Assembly: GCF_009469615.1 (NCBI RefSeq)
Contig: NZ_SSXX01000001.1
Span: forward strand, 682,001 to 746,000
Origin: Dechloromonas sp. H13
GTDB lineage: Bacteria; Pseudomonadota; Gammaproteobacteria; Burkholderiales; Rhodocyclaceae
DNA: 64,000 nucleotides
Reading direction: 5' to 3'
Shown here: positions 1 to 8,430 of the stretch, piece after piece
Layout: the number at the start of each line of letters is the position of its first letter
How positions within the stretch are numbered: the stretch's first letter is position 1
Made by a program: the position numbers and the translations under genes
The notes under the pieces: generated by a model
Database searches by the model: none
Seen by the model: the letters and a program-made list of their open reading frames with translations, nothing else
What the model was told of the DNA's origin: nothing

Positions 1-865
1 CGAGTTCCCCGAACTGCAGGGCATCATGGGCCGCTACTACGCGCTGCACGACGGCCTCGCCGCCGATATTGCCGACGCCATCGAGGACCACTACAAGCCG
101 CGCTTCGCCGGCGACAGCCTGCCGCGCGGCCTCGTCGGCACCCTCGTCGCGCTCGCCGACAAGCTGGAAACGCTGGTCGGCATGTTCGGCATCGGCCAGA
201 TTCCGACCGGCGACCGCGACCCCTTCGCCCTGCGCCGCCACGCGCTGGGCGTCATCCGCATGCTGAGCGAAGGCAACCTGAATCTGCCGCTCAACGAACT
301 GTTGACCGCATCCGCCAGCGTGTTCGCCGCGGTCGACGGCTTCAAGCCGGCCGAATCGGCGCTCGCCGACTTCATCTACGAGCGCCTCGCCGGCAGCCTG
401 CGCGAGCAGGGCTACACGGCACAGGAAGTCGATGCCGTGGTCTCGCAGCGCCCACAGCGCCTGGGCGACATTCCCAAGCGCCTGGCCGCCGTGCGCGCCT
501 TCTCGGCCCTGCCCGAAGCCGCCGCGCTGGCCGCCGCCAACAAGCGCGTCGGCAACATCCTGAAGAAGGTCGAGGACAGCGTCGACGCCTGGGTCGATAC
601 CGCGCTGCTCAGGGAGCCGGCCGAAGTCGCGCTGCACGCGGCGCTGGTCGACGTCGTGCCGCAGGCCGACGCCGCCTTCGTCACCGGCGACTACAGCGAA
701 TCGCTGCAAGCGCTGGCCGCGCTACGCGCGCCGGTCGACACCTTCTTCGACGACGTCATGGTCAATGCCGACGACCCGGCCCTGCGCGCCAATCGTCTCG
801 GCCTGCTGGCCACGCTGCACGCAGCGATGAACCAGGTCGCCGACCTCTCCAAACTGTCCGCCTGA
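1..865 (+). CDS. glyS: glycyl-tRNA synthetase beta subunit, C-terminal part (5' truncated)
   Basis: The open frame runs in from the window edge (frame starting at base 2), so only the last ~287 residues are visible and no start is present. GlyS charges tRNA-Gly as the beta partner of the alpha2beta2 glycyl-tRNA synthetase in the cytoplasm. The visible start, [14 protein letters not shown], is a hallmark GlyS motif, and the rest is the alpha-helical tRNA-binding C-terminal region with normal family length to its stop. gmhB begins 13 bp after the stop, and the order glyS-gmhB-plsC is common in Betaproteobacteria. I see nothing abnormal in the visible part. Confidence 0.95.
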   Translation, partial: EFPELQGIMGRYYALHDGLAADIADAIEDHYKPRFAGDSLPRGLVGTLVALADKLETLVGMFGIGQIPTGDRDPFALRRHALGVIRMLSEGNLNLPLNELLTASASVFAAVDGFKPAESALADFIYERLAGSLREQGYTAQEVDAVVSQRPQRLGDIPKRLAAVRAFSALPEAAALAAANKRVGNILKKVEDSVDAWVDTALLREPAEVALHAALVDVVPQADAAFVTGDYSESLQALAALRAPVDTFFDDVMVNADDPALRANRLGLLATLHAAMNQVADLSKLSA

Positions 866-878
866 GAACCCGACCGCC

Positions 879-1430
879 ATGCCGACCAAGCTCGTCATCC
901 TCGACCGCGACGGCGTGATCAATTTCGATTCCGCCCAGTTCATCAAGAGCCCGGCGGAATGGAAGCCGATCCCCGACAGCCTGGAAGCCATCGCCCGGCT
1001 TAACCAGAGCGGCTACAAGGTCGTCGTGGCGACCAACCAGTCGGGCGTCGGGCGCGGCCTCCTCGACATGGACACCCTCAACAGCATCCACGAGAAGATG
1101 CACAAGACGCTGTTCGCCGTCGGCGGGCGCATCGACGCGATCTTCTACTGCCCGCACACCGCCGATGCCGACTGCGCGTGCCGCAAGCCCAAGCCCGGCA
1201 TGTTCAAGCGCATTTCCGAAACCATGAACATCAATCTCAGCGGCGTGCCGGCGATCGGCGATTCGCTGCGCGACCTGCAGGCGAGCGCCACCGTCGGCTG
1301 CGTGCCGATGCTGGTGCGCACCGGCAAGGGCGAGAAGACCCTGGCCGAAGGCAACCTGCCGGAAGGCACCCTGGAATTCGCCAACCTGTCGGCTGCGGTC
1401 GACTACATCCTGGCGGTGAAAAAGAAATGA
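879..1430 (+). CDS. gmhB: D-glycero-D-manno-heptose 1,7-bisphosphate 7-phosphatase
   Basis: A 183-residue HAD-family phosphatase that removes the 7-phosphate in ADP-heptose synthesis for the LPS inner core. The nucleophile motif LDRDGVIN puts the catalytic aspartates at D9 and D11. The zinc-binding residues typical of GmhB are visible as C91, H93, C99 and C101, followed by the basic CRKPKPGM segment. A late GDS-LRD motif completes the HAD set. Length is normal. The stop codon overlaps the plsC start by 3 bases, so the two are translationally coupled. The histidinol-phosphatase paralogue is the only real alternative, and the Cys/His set argues against it. Confidence 0.93.
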   Translation: MPTKLVILDRDGVINFDSAQFIKSPAEWKPIPDSLEAIARLNQSGYKVVVATNQSGVGRGLLDMDTLNSIHEKMHKTLFAVGGRIDAIFYCPHTADADCACRKPKPGMFKRISETMNINLSGVPAIGDSLRDLQASATVGCVPMLVRTGKGEKTLAEGNLPEGTLEFANLSAAVDYILAVKKK

Positions 1431-2176
1431 ACGTCATCCGTTCGACGCTGTTCGCGCTCTGGGCCGCGCTGTGGACCCTGCTCACCGCGCCGCTGGTGAT
1501 CGGCGGCGCCCTGCTCCTGCGCGGCCGCTGGGGCTACCACTTCGGCAAGGTCTGGCGCCTCGGCATCCAGTGGGGCGTCGAACACCTGCTCGGCATCCGG
1601 CCGCAGGTCATCGGCCTCGAGAACATGCCGCAGGAACCCTGCATCATCCTCGCCAAGCACCAGTCGGCGTGGGAAACGATGACCCTGCAGGACTACGTGC
1701 CGAAGGGCGCCTACTGCGTCTTCGTGCTCAAGAAGGAACTGCTGCGCGTGCCGTTCATCGGCTGGGGGCTGGGCGCGATGAAGATGATCTCGATCGACCG
1801 CAGCGCCGGCAAGGAAGCGCTCGACCAGGTCGTCGTGCAGGGGCGCGAGCGCCTCAAGCAGGGTTTCTACGTCATCATCTTCCCCGAGGGCACGCGCGTC
1901 GCGCCGGGCACGACCAAGCGCTACAAGGCTGGCGGCGCCTACCTGGCGACGCGCGTCGGCTGCAAGGTCGTGCCGGTCGCCCACAACTCCGGCGAACTCT
2001 GGCCGCGCCAGGCCTTCGTCAAGAAACCCGGTACCGTGACCGTCAGCATCGGCCCCGCCTTCGATGCGACCGGACTCTCCGAGCACGAAGTCAACCAGCG
2101 CGTCGAGAACTGGATCGAAGCGGAAATGCGCCGCCTTTCGCCGCACCGCTACCCGGATGCCGCTGCCACCAGCTGA
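1427..2176 (+). CDS. plsC: 1-acylglycerol-3-phosphate O-acyltransferase family protein
   Basis: A 249-residue membrane-associated acyltransferase that adds the second acyl chain to lysophosphatidate in phospholipid synthesis. An N-terminal hydrophobic segment (about residues 8-32) is followed by the acyltransferase block I HQSAWE (H78...E83) and block III FPEGTR (151-156). The usual HX4D appears here as HX4E; as far as I know this occurs across a proteobacterial PlsC subgroup, so I do not call it inactive. The start overlaps the gmhB stop, and the next gene begins inside the last codons of this one. The context fits envelope lipid and LPS supply. Confidence 0.9.
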   Translation: MNVIRSTLFALWAALWTLLTAPLVIGGALLLRGRWGYHFGKVWRLGIQWGVEHLLGIRPQVIGLENMPQEPCIILAKHQSAWETMTLQDYVPKGAYCVFVLKKELLRVPFIGWGLGAMKMISIDRSAGKEALDQVVVQGRERLKQGFYVIIFPEGTRVAPGTTKRYKAGGAYLATRVGCKVVPVAHNSGELWPRQAFVKKPGTVTVSIGPAFDATGLSEHEVNQRVENWIEAEMRRLSPHRYPDAAATS

Positions 2177-2888
2177 AACGCCTGCCGCCACCAGCCGCAG
2201 CATCACCCTGGCCGGCCACCTGGTCGCCTACGACCTGCGGCGCAGCCGGCGCCGCACCATCGGCCTCGCCATCGACCAGCGCGGCCTGCGCGTCGGCGCG
2301 CCGCTGCAGGCCCGCCTCGGCGACATCGAAGCCCTGATCCGCGAGCACGGCGACTGGGTGCTGGCCAAGCTCGCCGCCTGGCGCGAGCGCCCCGCCGCCG
2401 AAAAGCTGGCGGTGACCGACGGCCTCGTCATTTCCGTCCTCGGCGCGGCGTCGACCGTAACCGTCACCCCCGCCAGCCGCCAGCGCTGGCTGTTCGCCGG
2501 CGACAAGCTGCACCTGTTCGTGCCGCCCGCCGTCGCCGCCGGCGTCGTCCTCGAAAAGGCCCTGCGCGAGAAGACGCGCGCCGTCTTCGCCGAGCGCCTC
2601 GCCCATTACGCCCCGCGGCTCGGCGTCCCCCCGCCGCCGCTGCGCCTGTCGGCGGCCCGTACGCGCTGGGGCAGCTGCAGCCACCACGGCGGCATTTCGC
2701 TGAACTGGCGCCTGGTCTTCATGCCGCTGCCGGTCGTCGATTACGTCGTCGCCCACGAACTGGCCCACCTGCGTGAAATGAACCACAGCCCGCGTTTCTG
2801 GTCCGTCGTGGAACAGCTCTGCCCGGACTGGCAGGCGCGCCGCCGCGAACTGCGCCAGCAGGCCCGGCAGATTCCCCAATTCCAGTAA
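2157..2888 (+). CDS. YgjP-like metallopeptidase domain protein (DUF45/WLM type)
   Basis: A 243-residue predicted zinc metallopeptidase. The diagnostic site HELAHLREMNH places zinc ligands at H200, H204 and H210, with the nearby WGSC motif and conserved NHSPRFW segment of the YgjP/DUF45 family. The start at 2157 lies inside plsC and makes a 20-bp overlap; it gives a short divergent lead before the conserved RRRTIGL region. The substrate is unknown in this family. It is most likely co-transcribed with plsC and gloA. Function beyond probable metal-dependent proteolysis is inference. Confidence 0.85.
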   Translation: MPLPPAETPAATSRSITLAGHLVAYDLRRSRRRTIGLAIDQRGLRVGAPLQARLGDIEALIREHGDWVLAKLAAWRERPAAEKLAVTDGLVISVLGAASTVTVTPASRQRWLFAGDKLHLFVPPAVAAGVVLEKALREKTRAVFAERLAHYAPRLGVPPPPLRLSAARTRWGSCSHHGGISLNWRLVFMPLPVVDYVVAHELAHLREMNHSPRFWSVVEQLCPDWQARRRELRQQARQIPQFQ

Positions 2889-2903
2889 ATCAAGGAAGAC
2901 AGC

Positions 2904-3287
2904 ATGCGCATATTGCACACCATGATCCGCGTCGGCGACCTCGACAAGTCCATCGCCTTCTACACCGAAGTCCTCGGCATGCAGCTGCTGCGCCGCCAGG
3001 ACTACCCGGACGGCCGCTTCACCCTGGCCTTCGTCGGCTACGGCCCGGAAAGCGAAGGCGCCGTGCTGGAGCTGACGCACAACTGGGACACCCCGGCCTA
3101 CGAGCTCGGCACTGGCTACGGCCATGTCGCGCTGGCCGTGCCGGACGCCGCGGCAGCCTGCGCCGAAATCCGACGGCGCGGCGGCAAGGTGGTGCGCGAA
3201 GCCGGCCCGATGAAGCACGGCAGCACCATCATCGCCTTTGTCGAAGACCCGGACGGCTACAAGATCGAATTGATCCAGCGCGCCTGA
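2904..3287 (+). CDS. gloA: lactoylglutathione lyase (glyoxalase I)
   Basis: A 127-residue enzyme that isomerises the methylglyoxal-glutathione hemithioacetal to S-lactoylglutathione. All four metal ligands of the E. coli type enzyme sit at the expected positions: H5, E56, H74 and E122. Length and the two vicinal-oxygen-chelate repeats are normal for the short, Ni/Co-dependent bacterial class. A good ribosome site (AAGGAAGA) precedes the ATG, 15 bp after the metallopeptidase stop, so it likely shares that transcript. Confidence 0.96.
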   Translation: MRILHTMIRVGDLDKSIAFYTEVLGMQLLRRQDYPDGRFTLAFVGYGPESEGAVLELTHNWDTPAYELGTGYGHVALAVPDAAAACAEIRRRGGKVVREAGPMKHGSTIIAFVEDPDGYKIELIQRA

Positions 3288-3304
3288 CCCGGACCCGCGC
3301 CGCC

Positions 3305-3547
3305 GTGCGACGCCCCATCGCCATCCTGGCCTGGATGCTGGCGTCGGCCGGCAGCGGGCTCCTGGTCGGCGCCTCGCTTTTCGGACTGATCGGCGCCATT
3401 CTCTCCGACCCCGGTGCCCGCCCCGCCAGCTGGCCGGGCTGGAATCTGCTGTTTTACGGCTTCGTCGGCGGCCTGCCCGGCGTGCTGGCGGCGCTGGCGC
3501 TCGCCCTCGGCCTCACCGGGCGCCTGCCGGGAACGCGGCGCAACTGA
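3305..3547 (+). CDS. small two-helix membrane protein, unknown function
   Basis: An 80-residue frame beginning with GTG 17 bp after gloA. Two hydrophobic stretches (about residues 5-30 and 46-70) separated by a short polar turn containing WPGW suggest two membrane helices with both ends in the cytoplasm. I do not recognise a family. Codon usage and GC match its neighbours, and it sits tightly behind gloA, which supports a real gene. No clear Shine-Dalgarno site precedes the GTG, so confidence is limited. Confidence 0.5.
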   Translation: MRRPIAILAWMLASAGSGLLVGASLFGLIGAILSDPGARPASWPGWNLLFYGFVGGLPGVLAALALALGLTGRLPGTRRN

Positions 3548-3605
3548 GCGAAATCAAGGTCGTGCCGGCGTCGCCTGCGCATACTGGCGTACCCCGGAGA
3601 CCGCC

Positions 3606-4220
3606 ATGCCATTTCCCGAATTCTTCGCCCGCATTCCCCCCGTCACCCTGCGCGACCCGCTGGCCGAACTGCTTGGCGCGGCGGACGGCGGCCTGATCGA
3701 CTACCGCTTCGCCGACGCTGTCCGCCTGGCCGGACATTCCTGCCCGACGGTCGCCGGCGCCTGGCTGATGACGGTGCGCGCGCTGCGCGCCCTCTACGGC
3801 GATGAAATTCCCGAGCGCGGCAACATCGGCGTCGCGCTGCGCGAGAACCTGGAGGGCGGCGTCGCCGGCGTCGTCGCCAGCGTGGCCGGACTGCTCACCG
3901 GGGCGGCCGGCGCCGGCGGCTTCAAAGGTCTGGGCGGCCGTTACGGCCGGCGCCACCTGCTGCACTTCGGCGTCGCCGGCGTCGGCGGCGTGGCCTTCAC
4001 CCGCCTCGACACGAATGTTGCAGTCGACTGCATTCTGCGGCTCGAAACCGTGCCCGCCGACCCGCGCCTGCCCGGCCTGCTCGCCGCCATCCTGCACGGC
4101 GAAGCGGACGCCGCGACCACCCGCCGTTTCGGCGAACTCTGGCAGGACCGCGTCCGGCGCATCCTGATCGAGCACGCCGATGCCCCGGAGATCGTCGAAC
4201 TGCGCCCTTTGCGGGAATAG
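3606..4220 (+). CDS. FmdE-like domain protein, orphan
   Basis: A 204-residue soluble protein. The segment AGHSCPTVAGAWLM near residue 40 resembles the H-x-C-P metal-binding signature of FmdE-type domains (formylmethanofuran dehydrogenase subunit E family), which also occur as stand-alone bacterial proteins. A glycine-rich stretch (about 80-135) follows. No molybdoenzyme or methanofuran gene is nearby, so any link to C1 metabolism is unsupported. I chose the ATG at 3606 because the upstream extension (to 3414) overlaps the previous gene and is compositionally a shadow. Function unknown. Confidence 0.65.
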   Translation: MPFPEFFARIPPVTLRDPLAELLGAADGGLIDYRFADAVRLAGHSCPTVAGAWLMTVRALRALYGDEIPERGNIGVALRENLEGGVAGVVASVAGLLTGAAGAGGFKGLGGRYGRRHLLHFGVAGVGGVAFTRLDTNVAVDCILRLETVPADPRLPGLLAAILHGEADAATTRRFGELWQDRVRRILIEHADAPEIVELRPLRE

Positions 4221-4304
4221 CCATCGCCGGCGACAAGCCATGACGATCGATTGGGAGTAAGCTGCGAGACAAGAAGTTCGAAGAGCTTCAGCAGGGAGAA
4301 ATCG

Positions 4305-5990
4305 ATGGACAAGATCTGGCTCAGGAATTACCCCGCAGGCATCCCGTCCGAGATCGACGCGGACCAGTTCAGATCCATCCCGGATCTGCTCGACAAGCTG
4401 TTCGCCCGCTTCGCCGACCGGCCGGCCTACCACAACCTCGGCCGCACCCTCAGCTACGCCGAACTGGAACGCTTGTCGCGCGCTTTCGCCGCCTTCCTGC
4501 AGGGGCTGCCGGGCATGACCCGGGGCGAGCGGGTCGCCATCATGTCGCCCAATCTGCTGCAATACCCGGTGGTACTGTTCGGCATCCTGCGTGCCGGGAT
4601 GACGGTGGTCAACGTCAACCCGCTGTATACGCCACGCGAGCTGGAGCACCAGTTGAAGGATTCCGGTGCCCGGGCCATCGTCATCGTCGAAAACTTCGCC
4701 CGGACCCTGCAGCAGGTCATCGCCGGCACGCCGGTCAGGCATGTGATCACGACGCAGATCGGCGACCTGCTGCCGATACCCAAGCGCTGGCTGGTCAATT
4801 TCGTCATCAAGCATGTCAAGAAGATGGTGCCGGCGTGGCATGTAGACGGTGCGATCACGCTCAACGCCGCCCTCGAGCGCGGCCGTTCGGCGCCCTTCGC
4901 GCCGGTCGACGTGAATAGCGACGAGATCACCTTCCTCCAGTACACCGGCGGCACGACCGGCGTCGCCAAGGGCGCGATGCTCACCCACCGCAACATTCTC
5001 GCCAACCTGGAACAGACCGGCGTATGGATTTCGGTCAGCTTCAAGGAAGGCGCCGAAATCGTCATCGCGCCGCTGCCGATGTACCACATCTTCTGCCTCA
5101 CCTCGACGCTGTCGTTCATGAAATGGGGCAGCCTCAGCGTGCTGATCACCAATCCGCGCGATCTGCCGGCCCTGGTCAAGGAAATGGGACAGTGGAAGTT
5201 CACCGCGATGACCGGTGTCAACACGCTGTTCAATGGCCTGCTGAATACACCGGGGTTCGCGCAGCTCGACTTTTCGGCGCTGAAAGTGGTGGTCGGCGGC
5301 GGCGCCGCGGTGCTGAAACCGGTCGCCGAGCGCTGGCAACAGGTGACCGGCCACCATCTCACCGAAGCCTACGGCCTTACCGAGGCGGCGCCCGGCGCCT
5401 GCGCCATGCCGCTCGCCGCGCCGTGGGACGGCACCGTCGGCCTGCCCCTGCCATCGACCGACGTCTCGATCCGCGACGACAATTTCAACGAACTGCCGGT
5501 GTGGACCGGCGCCGGCGAGATCGAGAAGCACACCGGCGAACTCTGCATTCGCGGCCCGCAGGTGATGAAGGGCTACTGGAACAACCCCGCCGAAACCGCC
5601 GAGGTTCTGTGCGCCGGCTGGCTGAAAACCGGCGACATCTGCCACGTGGACGCGCTCGGCCGCGTCACCATCACCGACCGTAAGAAGGACATGATCCTGG
5701 TCTCCGGCTTCAACGTGTACCCCAACGAGGTCGAGAGCATCGTCTCGGCGCACCCGGGCGTCCTCGAATGCGCCGTGGTCGCGGTGCCCGACGACAAAAC
5801 CGGCGAGGCGGTCAAGGTCGTCATCGTCAGGAAAGACCCCGAACTGGCGGCAGAGGACGTGATCGCGCACTGCCGGACGCAGTTGACCAGCTACAAGCTG
5901 CCGCGCCAAGTCGAGTTCCGGGATGTCCTGCCCAAGTCGCCGATCGGCAAGATCCTGCGCCGCGAACTGCGCGACCACAGCACCACCTGA
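4305..5990 (+). CDS. fadD: long-chain fatty acid-CoA ligase
   Basis: A 561-residue adenylate-forming enzyme that activates long-chain fatty acids to acyl-CoA. The P-loop-like motif YTGGTTGVAKGAM starts at residue 213. The A5 motif AYGLTE, the A7 motif GWLKTGDIC and the A10 lysine in KSPIGKILRRELR are all present. Length is typical of FadD. The ATG at 4305 is preceded by GCAGGGAGAAATCG, a good ribosome site; the longer in-frame extension to 4251 has none. It is a single gene facing a convergent glycosyltransferase. A medium-chain or aromatic acid ligase is less likely given the FadD-like sequence throughout. Confidence 0.92.
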   Translation: MDKIWLRNYPAGIPSEIDADQFRSIPDLLDKLFARFADRPAYHNLGRTLSYAELERLSRAFAAFLQGLPGMTRGERVAIMSPNLLQYPVVLFGILRAGMTVVNVNPLYTPRELEHQLKDSGARAIVIVENFARTLQQVIAGTPVRHVITTQIGDLLPIPKRWLVNFVIKHVKKMVPAWHVDGAITLNAALERGRSAPFAPVDVNSDEITFLQYTGGTTGVAKGAMLTHRNILANLEQTGVWISVSFKEGAEIVIAPLPMYHIFCLTSTLSFMKWGSLSVLITNPRDLPALVKEMGQWKFTAMTGVNTLFNGLLNTPGFAQLDFSALKVVVGGGAAVLKPVAERWQQVTGHHLTEAYGLTEAAPGACAMPLAAPWDGTVGLPLPSTDVSIRDDNFNELPVWTGAGEIEKHTGELCIRGPQVMKGYWNNPAETAEVLCAGWLKTGDICHVDALGRVTITDRKKDMILVSGFNVYPNEVESIVSAHPGVLECAVVAVPDDKTGEAVKVVIVRKDPELAAEDVIAHCRTQLTSYKLPRQVEFRDVLPKSPIGKILRRELRDHSTT

Positions 5991-5999
5991 GCCTCGCCT

Positions 6000-7127
6000 T
6001 CAGCCGGCCAGCGCCTCGCGCGCGACGTTCTCGAAGGATTCGACGACCCGCCCCCAGCCGCGCGGCAGCATGGCCTGGCGCGCCAGATGCCCCATCTCGC
6101 GCAGCCTCTCCGGCGCGGCGGCGAGGGCCAGCGCGCCGTCGATGTAGGATTTCTCGTCGCCGGGCGGCACCGTCCGGCCGTCGGCGCCGTCGCTGATCAG
6201 TTCGGCCGCCGCCGCGCTATGGTAGGCGAGCACCGGCACGCCGCTGGCCATCGCCTCGGCGACCACGTTGCCGTAGGTTTCGGTCAGGCTGGGAAAGAGG
6301 AAAAGATCGGCGCTGGCGTAGTGCGCGGCGAGGTCCTCGCCGAGGCGCAGGCCGGCGAAGTGGTGATCAGGGTGTTCGTCGGCCAGCTCTCGGGCCGACG
6401 GCCCGTCGCCGACCCAGACCATGCGCGCCCCCGGCTGGCGGGTGCGGATCGCCGCGAAGCTGCGGCGCACCAGCGCCAGGTTCTTTTCCGGCGCCAGGCG
6501 GCCGACGTAGAGGCAGACCGGCGCCCCGCCCCGGGCGCCCCAGCTGGCGCGCAGCGCCGCCGAACGGCGGGCCGGATCGTAGAGGGCGGTATCGACGCCG
6601 CGCCCGACCACGCGCACGCCGGCCAGTCCCTCGCCGGCCAGATCGGCGGCGAGCGCCGCGGTCGGCACCATGGTCGCCCGCGTGCGCCGGTGCAGGGCGC
6701 GCAGGTAGGCGGCGACCGCCGGACGCATCCAGCCGACGCCGTAGTGCGTGCTGTAGCGGTCGAAATTGGTGTGGAAGCCCGAAGTCACCGGGATGCCGAG
6801 CCGGCGCGCCGTGCTGACCGCCGACCAGCCGAGCGGCCCCTCGGTCACCACATGCACGAGATCCGGCCGCCGGTGCCGCCATTGCCGCGCCAGGCGGCCG
6901 CCGGCCGGCAGGCCGAAGCGCAGGCCGGGGTAGCCGGGCAGCGGCAGCCCGGGCAGCGCCAGTTCATCCTCGGCACCAGCGTCCGACTTGCCCTGGCGCG
7001 GACGGACGACGCTGACGCGATGGCCCAGCTCGCGCAGCCCGGCGACCAGCCGGCCGACCGTCATCGCCACGCCGTTGACCTCGGGCGGATAGGTTTCGCT
7101 GACGAAGGCGATGTCGAGCGGCCTCAT
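6000..7127 (-). CDS. GT4-family glycosyltransferase
   Basis: A 375-residue GT-B glycosyltransferase. The N-domain begins with AFVSETYPPEVNGVAMT and has the acceptor-side HTNFDRYSTHY motif. The C-domain shows YVGRLAPEKN and the donor-binding EX7E segment in FPSLTETYGNVVAEAM. Such sequences include diacylglycerol and mannosyl glycosyltransferases. Its ATG overlaps the dgkA stop by 4 bases (ATGA), so it is translated with diacylglycerol kinase, which suggests a lipid acceptor. It converges on fadD with a 9-bp gap. The sugar and acceptor are not determinable from sequence. Confidence 0.85.
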   Translation of the reverse strand: MRPLDIAFVSETYPPEVNGVAMTVGRLVAGLRELGHRVSVVRPRQGKSDAGAEDELALPGLPLPGYPGLRFGLPAGGRLARQWRHRRPDLVHVVTEGPLGWSAVSTARRLGIPVTSGFHTNFDRYSTHYGVGWMRPAVAAYLRALHRRTRATMVPTAALAADLAGEGLAGVRVVGRGVDTALYDPARRSAALRASWGARGGAPVCLYVGRLAPEKNLALVRRSFAAIRTRQPGARMVWVGDGPSARELADEHPDHHFAGLRLGEDLAAHYASADLFLFPSLTETYGNVVAEAMASGVPVLAYHSAAAAELISDGADGRTVPPGDEKSYIDGALALAAAPERLREMGHLARQAMLPRGWGRVVESFENVAREALAG

Positions 7128-7543
7128 GCCAGGGCCTCCAGCAGCACGCTGCCCCAGGTCACGGCGACCATCAGCAGCGACACCAGCACCGCCGCGCTGC
7201 CGATGTCCTTGGCGCGCTTGGCAAGGCGATGGTTCTCCAGGCCGACGCGGTCGACCACCGCCTCGATCGCCGAATTGAGCAGCTCGACGACCAGCACCAG
7301 CAGGACGCTGGCGATCATCAGGCCGCGCCCCAGCCAGGGCACCGGCAGCAGGCAGGCGGTCGGGATCAGCAGCAGGGCCAGCCAGACCTCCTGGCGGAAG
7401 GCGTCCTCGCACAGGTAGGCCGCCTTGAGGCCGGCAAGCGAATAGTTGAAGGCGTTCCAGACGCGGCGCAGGCCGGTCCGGCCCTTGAAGGGTGATTCGT
7501 GGACCGGGTCGAGGCCCAGTTCGTGCGGTGTCGGTTCTTGCAT
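7124..7543 (-). CDS. dgkA: diacylglycerol kinase (prokaryotic DagK type)
   Basis: A 139-residue integral membrane kinase that phosphorylates diacylglycerol to phosphatidate. The signature VVELLNSAIEAVVDR, with the catalytic and metal-binding glutamates, is followed by KDIGSAAVL. Three hydrophobic helices fit the DgkA fold; a ~25-residue N-terminal tail (MQEPTPHELG...) is longer than in E. coli. It is the first gene of a two-gene operon with a glycosyltransferase and could recycle the diacylglycerol released by the PlcP-like enzyme at 10.2-11.0 kb. Confidence 0.93.
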   Translation of the reverse strand: MQEPTPHELGLDPVHESPFKGRTGLRRVWNAFNYSLAGLKAAYLCEDAFRQEVWLALLLIPTACLLPVPWLGRGLMIASVLLVLVVELLNSAIEAVVDRVGLENHRLAKRAKDIGSAAVLVSLLMVAVTWGSVLLEALA

Positions 7544-7601
7544 CGCGTCTCCGTGAAAGCGCCCACGGTAATCACGCCACGCTAATCCTTGATGACAGCC
7601 A

Positions 7602-7635
7602 CCGTAACCGGCACGTCATATCCGGACAGTAGAAT
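7602..7635 (+). promoter_or_regulatory. candidate Pho box with -10 element upstream of the outer-membrane gene
   Basis: CCGTAAC-CGGC-ACGTCAT (7602-7619) matches 6/7 and 5/7 of PhoB half-sites at the canonical 4-nt spacing. TAGAAT (7630-7635) lies exactly 10 nt further on, the same geometry as at pstS and phoX. The ATG of the next gene is at 7645. A single perfect CTGTCAT on the opposite strand (7592-7598) might serve dgkA, but its second half-site is poor. Confidence 0.5.
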
Positions 7636-7644
7636 CGACGGCTT

Positions 7645-8340
7645 ATGTCCAGCCGCCGCCACCGTCCCTGCCTGCTCGCCCTTCTCGCGCTGGCGCCCGG
7701 CGTCGAGGCGGCGCGGCCGATGATCACCGACGACGCGCGGATCACCGACCCGCAGGCCTGCCAGCTCGAAACCTGGGCGCAGCTGCGCGAACATGATGGC
7801 CGCGAATTCTGGGCGCTGCCGGCCTGCAACCCCGGCGGCAACTTCGAACTGACGCTGGGCGGCGCCTTCGCCCGCCAGGATGGCGCGGCGCAGAGCGGCG
7901 CCGTCGTCGTCCAGGGCAAGACCCTGTTCAAGCCGCTGGAAACCAATGGCTGGGGGTTGGGTCTCGCCGCCGGCTATGCCACCCAGGTCGCCAGTGGCCA
8001 GAGCGGCGGCCCGTATTTCTACCTGCCGGGCAGCCTGTCGCTGGCCGATGACCGCGTCGTGGTGCACCTGAACCTGGGGGCCACCTACTTCGGCGACACC
8101 CGCGAAACGCGCATGACCTGGTGCCTGGGCAGCGAAACGGCCGCCACCGAACGGCTCTACGTGATCGCCGAAACCTTCGGCCTCGACACCGGTCGCCCGT
8201 CGCTGCAGGGCGGCCTGCGCTACTGGGCGGTGCCCGGCCGCGTCCAGATCGACACCACGGTCGGCACCAACCTGGCCGACCCGCACGGCGAGCGCTGGCT
8301 GAGCATCGGCCTGCGCCTCATCAGCCCGCCCCTGTTCTGA
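7645..8340 (+). CDS. predicted secreted/outer-membrane protein, unknown function
   Basis: A 231-residue protein with a short signal-like N-terminus (MSSRRHRPCLLALLALAPGVEA) cleaved probably after A22. The mature part has alternating hydrophobic/polar strands and Gly/aromatic-rich segments (WGLGLAAGYATQ, GLRYWAVPG) and ends in a hydrophobic phenylalanine (SPPLF), as outer-membrane beta-barrels often do. I do not recognise the family. A candidate Pho box and -10 sit just upstream, so phosphate control is possible. Two cysteines in the mature part could form a disulfide. Confidence 0.65.
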   Translation: MSSRRHRPCLLALLALAPGVEAARPMITDDARITDPQACQLETWAQLREHDGREFWALPACNPGGNFELTLGGAFARQDGAAQSGAVVVQGKTLFKPLETNGWGLGLAAGYATQVASGQSGGPYFYLPGSLSLADDRVVVHLNLGATYFGDTRETRMTWCLGSETAATERLYVIAETFGLDTGRPSLQGGLRYWAVPGRVQIDTTVGTNLADPHGERWLSIGLRLISPPLF

Positions 8341-8430
8341 AGCGGGCCGCGCTCACTTGTAACATTCCCGACACGAACGCGTCGGGCGCCATGTGATAAA
8401 AAGTTCACCCCGCCTTAAGGAGATCGCGCC

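Noticed and set aside
1390-1402. GGCTGCGGTCGAC at the end of gmhB, and similar strings in phoR (21186), alpA (38699-38712, minus) and epd (52736)
   Set aside because: Each encodes an ordinary Ala-Val-Asp or Arg stretch in place and lacks the A-rich right half; they are not counted as repeat copies.
1656-1680. HX4E instead of HX4D in PlsC as a dead enzyme
   Set aside because: I recall this variant as normal in a proteobacterial PlsC subgroup and the other motifs are intact.
3513-5978. 821-codon minus-strand frame opposite the FmdE-like and fadD genes, and a 1053-codon one opposite tkt/gap
   Set aside because: Same shadow pattern; the plus-strand genes have clear families and motifs.
8357-8374. 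TTGTAAC-ATTC-CCGACAC as a Pho box before the CNB gene
   Set aside because: The second half-site is poor and no -10 lies 10 nt after it.
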